Shown here piece by piece: positions 7,998 to 14,350 of a DNA stretch of 23,719 nt (the first letter of the stretch is position 1; each line of letters starts with the position of its first letter). A program made the position numbers and the translations under genes. Source of the stretch: Euryarchaeota archaeon UBA171 (GTDB lineage Archaea > Thermoplasmatota > Poseidoniia > Poseidoniales > Thalassarchaeaceae); assembly GCA_002497295.1 (NCBI GenBank), contig DANO01000006.1, positions 456 to 24,174 of the forward strand. Direction: 5' to 3'. Under the pieces are notes generated by a model. It did no database searches, was not told where the DNA came from, and was given only the letters and a program-made list of their open reading frames with translations.

Positions 7998-8948
7998 TCA
8001 ACCTATGTCTTCTTTATCAGGTGAAGAATATCTTCTTTCACGAAGGTCGTTATGATATTTGAGACCCAAACTGTCGCCATTTTCAGAAACCCATTCGCTG
8101 AATAGCAATTTGCCTCCGGCCTCTTCTTCAGAAGCCATCAGGCCTTGCATTAGGCCCCTTATTTCGGCCATTGTTATGACATCATCTTTCAAAAAAAATC
8201 CGAATACCCTGCCAGCAAACCAGCCAACTACAGGAGGAACTGGAATGATTAGTCTATTGACGCCCATCCCCCTCGCTATCGTCTTAACGAATTCTTTGTA
8301 GGTGTAAATTTCAGGGCCTGCAACATCCATTGTTACATTTTCGTCTTTCATCCCGGCTTCTATCGCCGTGAGGGCGACATCTTCGACGTGAACCGGTTGT
8401 ACTGGGTATTTACCCCGTCCAAATATTCCGAAGACAGGGAAACTTCTGATCAGCCACGCCATATTGTTGACTAGCACGTTCCTACTTCCTCCAAAAAGAA
8501 GAGTCGGCCTGATAATCGCATAGGAGTTTCCAGACTCCCTAAGTGCACGCTCCGCCTCTACCTTGCCTTGGAAGTATGTCCATCCGGGAGCATCTTCAGG
8601 ACGAGAGACGCTGAAATGCACCACTTTGCCCACACCAGCCTCCAATGCCGCATCGAATAATATCGAGCAGTTTCTTGTAGCCAAAGAATGATCGTAACCG
8701 CCAGATTTCTTGTTATATCTGACCCAGTAGGTATTGTATAAAATCTCTGCACCACGCAGAGATTGAACGAGAGAATCCCTGTCTTCGAAATCAAGGGGCA
8801 TCACCTCGACACTTCCGTCAAATGGATCGTCCCTCCCAATAGCATTGGTTAGAGTTTTGACCTTTACTCCTCGATCTAGGAGCAATTTGGCAATCCACCT
8901 TCCCGAATAGCCAAATGCTCCCGTGACCACATGGAAGCCATCAGTCAT
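7998..8948 (-). CDS. NAD(P)-binding atypical SDR epimerase, NDUFA9-like
   Basis: The 316 residues begin with a Rossmann nucleotide-binding loop (VVTGAFGYSGRWIA, TGxxGxxG type). YFQGKVEAE follows near residue 144, a YxxxK catalytic pair. RPTLLFGG and VEDVA are typical of the extended/atypical SDR group that includes NDUFA9 of complex I and related bacterial epimerases. The substrate cannot be read from the sequence. The hydrophobic stretch RLIIPVPPVVGWFAGRVFGF near residue 245 is common in NDUFA9-like proteins and may touch the membrane. It is divergent from the PTGES2-like gene with 120 bases between them. The stop is immediately adjacent to the end of the DUF4190-like frame. Confidence 0.85.
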   Translation of the reverse strand: MTDGFHVVTGAFGYSGRWIAKLLLDRGVKVKTLTNAIGRDDPFDGSVEVMPLDFEDRDSLVQSLRGAEILYNTYWVRYNKKSGGYDHSLATRNCSILFDAALEAGVGKVVHFSVSRPEDAPGWTYFQGKVEAERALRESGNSYAIIRPTLLFGGSRNVLVNNMAWLIRSFPVFGIFGRGKYPVQPVHVEDVALTAIEAGMKDENVTMDVAGPEIYTYKEFVKTIARGMGVNRLIIPVPPVVGWFAGRVFGFFLKDDVITMAEIRGLMQGLMASEEEAGGKLLFSEWVSENGDSLGLKYHNDLRERRYSSPDKEDIG

Positions 8949-9068
8949 ATCCGGCCCTGAGCGAAACGTCGGAAAAACACCGTGGGTGACTTTCTATGCT
9001 AGCTGCAAGGTATTGGGCTTGCATTTCTGATTCGATGGATTCACAAGGCTCCCATTGAGCGCAATATC

Positions 9069-9818
9069 ATGGCAGTGGACGATTCAGTGGAGAAGCCGAC
9101 TTCAGGAGTTCAGGCTAAACGCGTCCCGGAAAGGACGGTCAACGGTCTACCGACAATGTACTGCTTCGAAACCTGCCCCTTCTGCTTCAAGGTGAAGGCA
9201 CTTCTTGGTTCGAGGGATGTAAAGTACTCGAAAGTAGAGGTAGATCCCACTTTCAAGACCCAGTTGAAGTGGTCTGATTGGAGCAAGGTGCCGATTTTTG
9301 TGGATGTCGACGGGACTCAGGTGAATGACTCTAACCATATCCTCCACTATATCGACTCAACCGGTGCCAACTCATTCCCTAGGGCGGGGGAAGACCCAGA
9401 ACAAGATCGCTGGATGGATTTCTCCAATCAGATTCTCGGTAAGTCGATAGTCGCAGTGATTTACACCTCGTACAGAACTTCAGTCCAAGCACTTGATTAT
9501 GTCACAAAGGTGGATAATTTCTCTTTCGGCAGCCGCCTGATAAACAAGTGGATTGGAGGCTTCATAATGCGCATGGTAGGGAAGAGTAGGGCGAAGATGT
9601 TCGAATTGCCCCCTCGTGACAATCTCCGATACCAGCTAGATGTCATGTCAGAAGGCATCCAAGGAAAATTCTTCGGAAAGCAAGAACCCAATGGCGCAGA
9701 TTATGCGAATTTTGGCATACTTCGTTCCATGCAAGGGCTGTATGGATTCGATATAGTAGAGAACCACCCGATAATATCTGGATGGTACAATGGTATGCAA
9801 GATCACTCCGGCGTCTGA
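9069..9818 (+). CDS. PTGES2-like protein: glutaredoxin N-domain plus GST C-domain
   Basis: The 249 residues have a glutaredoxin-like N-domain with CPFC at 36-39, VPIF at 74-77 (the cis-Pro glutathione site) and NDS at 86-88. A GST-type helical domain follows, with RWMDF near 114, a tract with TSYRTSVQALDYV, FFGKQEPNGADYA and LRSMQGLYGFD. This order and these blocks match membrane-associated prostaglandin E synthase 2, where human PTGES2 has TCPFCSKVRAFLD, KVPI, LNDSS and ADLAVYGVLRVMEGL. It is more specific than a generic GST call. The biological reaction in an archaeon is unknown; a thiol-redox or haem/glutathione-binding role is possible. There is no clear Shine-Dalgarno, so the transcript may be leaderless. 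Confidence 0.85.
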   Translation: MAVDDSVEKPTSGVQAKRVPERTVNGLPTMYCFETCPFCFKVKALLGSRDVKYSKVEVDPTFKTQLKWSDWSKVPIFVDVDGTQVNDSNHILHYIDSTGANSFPRAGEDPEQDRWMDFSNQILGKSIVAVIYTSYRTSVQALDYVTKVDNFSFGSRLINKWIGGFIMRMVGKSRAKMFELPPRDNLRYQLDVMSEGIQGKFFGKQEPNGADYANFGILRSMQGLYGFDIVENHPIISGWYNGMQDHSGV

Positions 9819-9899
9819 TCCGATTCATGGTCGCCCCTCAAGATCGGCGGAATAATCGGCCACTAATGATACAGTAAGAGACATCTAGGGGAGACTCGG

Positions 9900-10490
9900 A
9901 TGGAGTGGCTGTTTATGCGTAATCTTGGACACAGACTCGGCGCATCCGGAACTAAACTTGAGAACACAATACAGGGCTTGCACGACTCTTTGAAAATTGT
10001 CTCGGACTCCAAGTTCAGATACTGGGAGTTCGATGTAAGGGAATCCGCTGATGGTACCTTATTCGTCTTTCATGATGATGATATACGTTTGAAAGGTAAA
10101 CGCATCGAGACTCGCCTTTTGGAGATGGAAGAAATCATCTCGGCAGGCGAGGAAATCGACATAATCATACCAACCCTTGAGCAGGTGATATCCGAATTGG
10201 AACAAAGAGAGGAACCCGTGATGATAGAGATAAAGGAACTGATATCCGACAAATGTAGGGTCGAAATAATCGATTTGGTCGCCGGTAGAAAGAGTTGGAA
10301 GCTGATGGCGACCCCTGAGAGATTCGACAGGTCATTCCCGGCCCAGGGCCGTGCCCGATGGAGGGAGATGGCCGGTCGGAAAGACGTGAAATTGGTAAGA
10401 GTTGGCAGACACAGAGCTCAACTTTTCAGATTTTCAGATTATGCCCTCGGGAGGCTTTACTTGTATCCCAAGTGGCTATTCGGACTTTAG
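9900..10490 (+). CDS. glycerophosphodiester phosphodiesterase-like protein (short)
   Basis: The 196 residues keep the GDPD catalytic set. GHR is at 10-12 and LENT at 20-23 (family PENT). EFDVRESADG has E43 and D45, and VFHDD has H58. IPTLEQV is at 90-96 and MIEIK at 108-112. The family hydrolyses glycerophosphodiesters to sn-glycerol 3-phosphate and an alcohol. Members are usually about 230 to 250 residues; this one lacks the recognisable C-terminal third of the barrel and ends in a basic, aromatic tail (RLYLYPKWLFGL). I saw no continuation in another frame, so it looks genuinely short or diverged. The ATG at 9900 follows GGGGAG; ATG 9915 is an alternative start. Confidence 0.75.
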   Translation: MEWLFMRNLGHRLGASGTKLENTIQGLHDSLKIVSDSKFRYWEFDVRESADGTLFVFHDDDIRLKGKRIETRLLEMEEIISAGEEIDIIIPTLEQVISELEQREEPVMIEIKELISDKCRVEIIDLVAGRKSWKLMATPERFDRSFPAQGRARWREMAGRKDVKLVRVGRHRAQLFRFSDYALGRLYLYPKWLFGL

Positions 10491-10560
10491 CACGACAACA
10501 CATCAACAACCCACCCTTTGTGATAGTGACGACGTTCGAGAAAGAGCACTATTATTTTAT

Positions 10561-10576
10561 TTTAGGCAAGCCTAAA
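10561..10576. promoter_or_regulatory. DtxR/IdeR-type operator candidate (TTTAGGC-AA-GCCTAAA)
   Basis: This is an inverted repeat with perfect 7-base arms and a 2-base spacer, lying 31 to 47 bases upstream of the transferrin-like gene. The TTAGG/CCTAA half-sites are those of DtxR/IdeR-family iron or manganese repressor boxes. It is embedded in AT-rich sequence that holds the presumed TATA element, so a bound repressor would block the promoter. I noticed no second copy in the window. Identification is by consensus only. Confidence 0.6.
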
Positions 10577-10584
10577 TTTTATTT
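10574..10584 (+). promoter_or_regulatory. candidate TATA box of the transferrin-like operon
   Basis: AAATTTTATTT lies 24 to 34 bases before ATG 10608, the right distance for an archaeal TATA box driving a leaderless or short-leader mRNA. It touches the right arm of the inverted repeat at 10561-10576. Confidence 0.45.
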
Positions 10585-10588
10585 CTCC

Positions 10589-10604
10589 CCTACTCCCGGG
10601 TAGG
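10589..10604. repeat. short inverted repeat just before the transferrin-like start codon
   Basis: CCTAC-tcccgg-GTAGG forms 5-base arms around a 6-base centre, ending three bases before ATG 10608. It also contains CCCGGG. It could be a small hairpin at the mRNA start, a second operator element, or chance. Confidence 0.3.
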
Positions 10605-10607
10605 CTT

Positions 10608-11666
10608 ATGGATGTAAACGACGTAACCAGCTGGGCCCAGGCGAACAAAGCAATATCAATCTCAATTTTACTACTTCTCGGAGGGGGGTTCTATCTTCTC
10701 ATGTACGAGCCGGACTACGATCCGTGCGATGAAGGGAAGAACTGCTTGACGATTGCATATCAGGTTCAGGAAGACTACCAGGTGTGGGACAATAACCCGC
10801 AGCATCTGGCTGATAAGATGAGCAGCTTGATGGGCGATGATTGGGATGTTGAGATTTACCCAGTTAGCGACTCGGGGCCTATGATCGAGGCCATCGACAA
10901 GGGTAATGCCGATATCGGTTTTGTTGACGGGGCGGCTGCCTGGTTGGCTTGGGAAGTATACGATCTGGACGTCCTTGCTGCTGAGACAAAAGGGGATGGC
11001 AGGACTTACTACAATGCTGCTGCATGGGTTAGGGCCGATTCCGACATAGCCGCAGCACATCTGGACGATGATCCTGATACCGATCCGTTTGCCTTGATGG
11101 AGGGCCAGAGATCATGTCACACTGGTTGGTTGAAGAGTGCGGGCATGTTGATACCGATGGGATATCTGATTGGAAATGGATACGCCGAAATTAAAGGCGA
11201 TGCTGATGATATAGATTCATTGGAAGCCACAGTACATGGATTCTTCTCAGTAGACTCCAGCATTCCAAGGGGCAGTACCCCGTATTCATCCTACAAAGGC
11301 GCCATGAGGTGCATGATGGATGGAACGGGAGATGTCGCACTGATCAAGGATACCGTGTATGACTCATACTGCACTGGATCCGATGCGTATGACTGGTGCC
11401 TAGATCGGGACGAGGTAGTCATGCTAGAGCCATTCGGCCAGGCACCCAGCCACCCGACGCTTTACAACCCAGAAAATATGGATGCTGATACCGTGGCGCT
11501 TGTACAAGCCGCTCTCGGTGCGCTGAGTGATGATGAAGAAGGGAAAGAGATTTTGTGGGATACCCTCTACACTGAGGACATGGTGCCCACCACTGCCGAA
11601 GCACATCTCGGAACATATGGAGCAGCAGTATCAAATGTGCCGGGCATACAAGCCTACTTCGGGTGA
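10608..11666 (+). CDS. membrane-anchored single-lobe transferrin-like iron-binding protein
   Basis: The 352 residues begin with a signal-anchor helix (about 14-33, ISISILLLLGGGFYLLMY), followed by one periplasmic-binding-protein-fold lobe outside the cell. It aligns by eye with a transferrin lobe. The iron ligands of human transferrin N-lobe (Asp63, Tyr95, Tyr188, His249) fall on D107 (FVDGA), Y135 (TYYNAAAWV), Y229 (SYKGAMRC) and H282 (APSH). The carbonate-site Thr120 falls on T172 in SCHTG, while Arg124 is replaced by K176. C170 and C235 match the conserved Cys118-Cys194 disulphide. MMDGTGDVALIK and WCLD are further transferrin-like blocks. A phosphonate/TAXI-type binding protein is the alternative, but no permease or ATPase gene is adjacent. 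The next gene starts 7 bases downstream. Confidence 0.82.
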   Translation: MDVNDVTSWAQANKAISISILLLLGGGFYLLMYEPDYDPCDEGKNCLTIAYQVQEDYQVWDNNPQHLADKMSSLMGDDWDVEIYPVSDSGPMIEAIDKGNADIGFVDGAAAWLAWEVYDLDVLAAETKGDGRTYYNAAAWVRADSDIAAAHLDDDPDTDPFALMEGQRSCHTGWLKSAGMLIPMGYLIGNGYAEIKGDADDIDSLEATVHGFFSVDSSIPRGSTPYSSYKGAMRCMMDGTGDVALIKDTVYDSYCTGSDAYDWCLDRDEVVMLEPFGQAPSHPTLYNPENMDADTVALVQAALGALSDDEEGKEILWDTLYTEDMVPTTAEAHLGTYGAAVSNVPGIQAYFG

Positions 11667-11673
11667 ATATCCG

Positions 11674-12876
11674 ATGAGAGTTTCACTCGTAGCCTTGATT
11701 CTCGTGCTGTCGACAGCATCCAGTGGCTGTATGTCCGAGTCCAACGAGGTATACGAGTGGCCAGAACCCGTTCCCGGGGATTGCAACCTGGATGAGTCTT
11801 ACAGTTTGGGGTGCGAACTCTTACTGGAGGCTTTTGATATCCCGCATCAGTCGCTGATTAACCCGATCACTGGCGAATTATGGGTCGTATATTTGGGCGG
11901 CTACATCAAGTCATGGGATGGCAAAAATTTGGAATTAGTCGCAGACTTGAGTATGATTGTGAACCGCTGCCACATGGAGCAGGGCCTCCTCGGGGTAGTC
12001 TTCGAGGATGATTTTGAAATGACGGGGGAGGTCTTGTTATCATACGTCAATGAAGGGTCTTGCTCAGGACCCACCGAGTCAAATCTCGTCCTGGCATCGA
12101 TAAATCTCGATAGCGAGGGGCATCTCGACCCTTCAACTATCTTGATACTGAAGGAGATTGACCAACCATATAGGAATCACAATGGGGGCTACCTCCTCCC
12201 TATAGGCGACCATCAATATTTGTGGGGAGTCGGCGACGGAGGCGGCAGTGACGATCCACATCAGAATGGGCAAGATAACTCAACCCCCCTGGGGTCCATC
12301 CTACTATTCGCATACGAACAAGGCGGCATCAGCCCCATAATGGAAAATCAAACGGGGGATCAATACATCCTTCACAGCGGCTTGAGAAATCCTTGGAGGT
12401 TCGATATTGACAGCTATGGTAGGTTATGGATAGCAGATGTAGGGCAGAATTGCTACGAGGAGGTAAATCTGATCCCACTTATGGAAAGTGCTAATTTCGG
12501 CTGGTCAGAGAGGGAGGGCGAGCATAGATTCTACCCCAATGGCTTCACGAATGAGGACGGTACTTGCAATCCAGATGAAGATCGGTCGCCATTACCGGCG
12601 GGGATGACTGATCCCGTTGGATTCTACTCCCACGAGAATGGGAATTGTTCTATTACAGGCGGATTCTGGATGGATTGGGGTCCAGAAAATCTCCGAGACG
12701 GGTACCTTTACGGCGATTTCTGTTCGGGATCATTATGGGTCATGCGCGAAGAATCAGGAACTTGGTCCGAGGAGTATGTCGGATCGACTGGGGGAATGAT
12801 AGTTGGTTTTGGAGAAACTCCTGGCGGAGAACTTTTGGTGTTCCATTGGACTGGTGAAGTTGTAGCGATCAGATGA
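11674..12876 (+). CDS. PQQ-dependent sugar dehydrogenase/HIPL-like beta-propeller lipoprotein
   Basis: The 400 residues start with a lipoprotein signal peptide ending in a lipobox (STASSGC, Cys19), so the mature protein is probably lipid-anchored outside. The rest is a six-bladed propeller of the soluble glucose/aldose dehydrogenase and hedgehog-interacting-protein-like family. Recognisable blocks are EQGLLGVVF (102-110), NHNGGYLLP (168-176), GVGDGGGSDDPHQNGQ (185-200), GLRNPWRFDID (236-246), ADVGQNCYEEVNLI (254-267) and ANFGW (273-277). H169 and R238 match the PQQ-site His144 and Arg228 of bacterial soluble glucose dehydrogenase. The electron acceptor and sugar are unknown, and PQQ synthesis genes are not in view. 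The frame is open upstream to 11527, but ATG 11674 gives the signal peptide and follows the previous stop by 7 bases. Confidence 0.87.
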   Translation: MRVSLVALILVLSTASSGCMSESNEVYEWPEPVPGDCNLDESYSLGCELLLEAFDIPHQSLINPITGELWVVYLGGYIKSWDGKNLELVADLSMIVNRCHMEQGLLGVVFEDDFEMTGEVLLSYVNEGSCSGPTESNLVLASINLDSEGHLDPSTILILKEIDQPYRNHNGGYLLPIGDHQYLWGVGDGGGSDDPHQNGQDNSTPLGSILLFAYEQGGISPIMENQTGDQYILHSGLRNPWRFDIDSYGRLWIADVGQNCYEEVNLIPLMESANFGWSEREGEHRFYPNGFTNEDGTCNPDEDRSPLPAGMTDPVGFYSHENGNCSITGGFWMDWGPENLRDGYLYGDFCSGSLWVMREESGTWSEEYVGSTGGMIVGFGETPGGELLVFHWTGEVVAIR

Positions 12877-12878
12877 TT

Positions 12879-13454
12879 CTAGGGGAGATATTCTCTGATT
12901 TCAGCAATCGACTTCTTTTCTATTTCAGGAATCGCCGCTGGATAGCCCGCCTTCACAAATCCGACAATCTTCTCTTTCATAGGCGATATGCCAAGTGCCT
13001 CATAGACGAAATCAGACCTCGTTATACCCCCAGTAGACCATTGAGACCCAATGCCCTGGTCCCAAAGAGATAGGGCGAGATTCTGCACGGAACACGCCGT
13101 TGCGGCATAGTCCTCCATCTCTCTGAAATCATCTTCGGGAGTGAGAGCAGATGTAACCACTAATAGCACGGGAGGCGACAAAATCTTCGATATCGCCTTC
13201 TGAATGCCCTCTTGAATCTCATCTTCGCCTCTCCCTGCAGCCTTTTCCCTGGCCAGTCTTTCGATTTCAGGGATCATGGAACTACGAGCTTCTTTTCCGA
13301 GCACATAGAATTTCCACGGATGGGTTTGCTTGTGACAGGGAGCGTGCCTAGCAGCTTCGAAAGCAGTTTCAAGGGAGGCTATATCGACAGGGCCTTCTTC
13401 AAATCGATAGATTGAGCGTCTGGACACTATGGTGTCCTGTACCCTGCTCATCAT
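12879..13454 (-). CDS. nitroreductase-family FMN oxidoreductase
   Basis: The 191 residues show the nitroreductase fold signatures. SRRSIYRF at 11-18 is the phosphate-binding RRSxR region for FMN, HAPCHKQTHPWKFYVL at about 37-52 is the family's A-PS--N-QPW-F block, SPPVLLVV is at 93-100 and GIGSQWSTGG is near 138. Members use NAD(P)H to reduce nitro compounds, quinones or other small molecules; the true substrate is unknown. Two ATGs (13454 and 13451) follow an AAAGGTGG site, and the second has the better spacing. It is the last gene of a three-gene minus-strand unit. It ends 2 bases from the stop of the convergent propeller lipoprotein. Confidence 0.86.
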   Translation of the reverse strand: MMSRVQDTIVSRRSIYRFEEGPVDIASLETAFEAARHAPCHKQTHPWKFYVLGKEARSSMIPEIERLAREKAAGRGEDEIQEGIQKAISKILSPPVLLVVTSALTPEDDFREMEDYAATACSVQNLALSLWDQGIGSQWSTGGITRSDFVYEALGISPMKEKIVGFVKAGYPAAIPEIEKKSIAEIREYLP

Positions 13455-13462
13455 GCCACCTT

Positions 13463-13789
13463 TCAGAGTTTATCGAATTTGGCTGCGAGTACGAAGTCTG
13501 ATTCAGTCAAGCCATCGATTTTATGCGTCCAAATTCTTGCTTCAACACGCCCCCAACCAACTTCAAAATCAGCATGATGCCCTTCCTGCTCGCAGATAGC
13601 ACCTGCTGAATTTAGGAAATCAAGAGCCATCAAGAAGTCCGGAAATGCCCACACTCTTCTGAGGTGATGCCCATCTACTACAGTCCACCCTTTGTCTATG
13701 CCAGAGATAAATTTCTCACACTCTTCTTCTTTGAGGGGTGGAACGCCACCTTCACATGGCTTGCAGCGCTTGTTTGCAAGGTCAGACAT
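13463..13789 (-). CDS. phhB: pterin-4-alpha-carbinolamine dehydratase
   Basis: This enzyme dehydrates 4a-hydroxytetrahydropterin, recycling the cofactor of aromatic amino acid hydroxylases. Archaeal and bacterial copies without a hydroxylase partner have also been linked to molybdopterin metabolism. The 108-residue product starts MSDLANKRCKPCEGGVPPL, the usual family opening. It carries EGHHADFEVGWGRVEARIWTH at 69-89, with the active-site histidines H71, H72 and H89, then GLTESDF. I chose ATG 13789 over ATG 13804 because it matches the family N-terminus and avoids overlap with the upstream gene, which ends 5 bases before. The nitroreductase gene follows after 8 bases. No aromatic hydroxylase is in the window. 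Confidence 0.92.
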   Translation of the reverse strand: MSDLANKRCKPCEGGVPPLKEEECEKFISGIDKGWTVVDGHHLRRVWAFPDFLMALDFLNSAGAICEQEGHHADFEVGWGRVEARIWTHKIDGLTESDFVLAAKFDKL

Positions 13790-13794
13790 CAGAA

Positions 13795-14244
13795 TCAGCC
13801 CCATACATGTGAATCATCATGGCCATCAGCTTTCCTTTCCGCCTGCTCACTAACGCTAGTTCGACGACGCATGTCTTCTCTTTCGAAGAATAACAATTCA
13901 TCGTCATCTATGTACTGAGGCCTCATGTGGGCAACTAGTCGAATTTCAACGATCACGTCCCGAGAGAATGAGCGAAACTGACTATCTTCATCAAGGATGT
14001 CTATCGAGCTCCTACCTGTCGAGATCAGCATCCCCCTGATGATATTCGACTCTCCAGATTTCACTGATCGCGCATCAATCACCATTTCAACAAGATCGTC
14101 CTTCCTGAGGCCCGATTTACGGCCGATCAGTGGACCGACGTAAACGTCCCCTCGCGTAGAAAGATCAGGTGAACCATATGCGTCGTACATCGTTTCTGCC
14201 CAGTCGGGGAGCCCTCGCCCCTGCTCTCCATCGGTGTTCGGCAT
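13795..14244 (-). CDS. uncharacterised protein, beta-rich core with charged tail
   Basis: I do not recognise this 149-residue protein. It has no signal peptide, membrane segment or cysteine cluster. After a short N-terminus (GLPDWAETMYDAYGSP), the middle alternates hydrophobic and polar residues as short strands (RGDVYVGPLIGRKSGL, VEMVIDARSV, NIIRGMLIST, SSIDILD, DVIVEIRLVAHM). That pattern is compatible with a small beta-barrel such as an Sm-like fold, but this is only a guess. The C-terminus is acidic, then basic and polar (EREDMRRRTSVSEQAERK). The ATG at 14271 is an alternative start. It heads the unit with phhB and the nitroreductase and is divergent from the NOG1-like GTPase. Confidence 0.65.
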   Translation of the reverse strand: MPNTDGEQGRGLPDWAETMYDAYGSPDLSTRGDVYVGPLIGRKSGLRKDDLVEMVIDARSVKSGESNIIRGMLISTGRSSIDILDEDSQFRSFSRDVIVEIRLVAHMRPQYIDDDELLFFEREDMRRRTSVSEQAERKADGHDDSHVWG

Positions 14245-14314
14245 GGTGCCTATTGTTAATCCGAGATACATAAGGAAGACGCAGGGATACCGACTTCAAC
14301 GCCCACGCAATTCA

Positions 14315-14338
14315 AGACCGTCGCACGAGACCGTCGCA
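14315..14338. repeat. 11-base direct repeat upstream of the NOG1-like gene
   Basis: AGACCGTCGCA occurs at 14315-14325 and again at 14328-14338, a 13-base period, within the 106-base divergent gap and ending 12 bases before ATG 14351. It could be a tandem binding site or a small duplication. Confidence 0.5.
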
Positions 14339-14350
14339 GCAGGGATTGCC

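Noticed and set aside
10358..10603. Frameshifted continuation of the GDPD-like gene
   Set aside because: The alternative-frame translation shows no GDPD C-terminal motifs and runs into the AT-rich promoter; it looks like a shadow.
10608..11666. Ordinary ABC phosphonate/TAXI binding protein
   Set aside because: The fold is shared, but the four metal ligands, SCHTG and the disulphide positions point more specifically to transferrin, and no permease or ATPase gene is adjacent.
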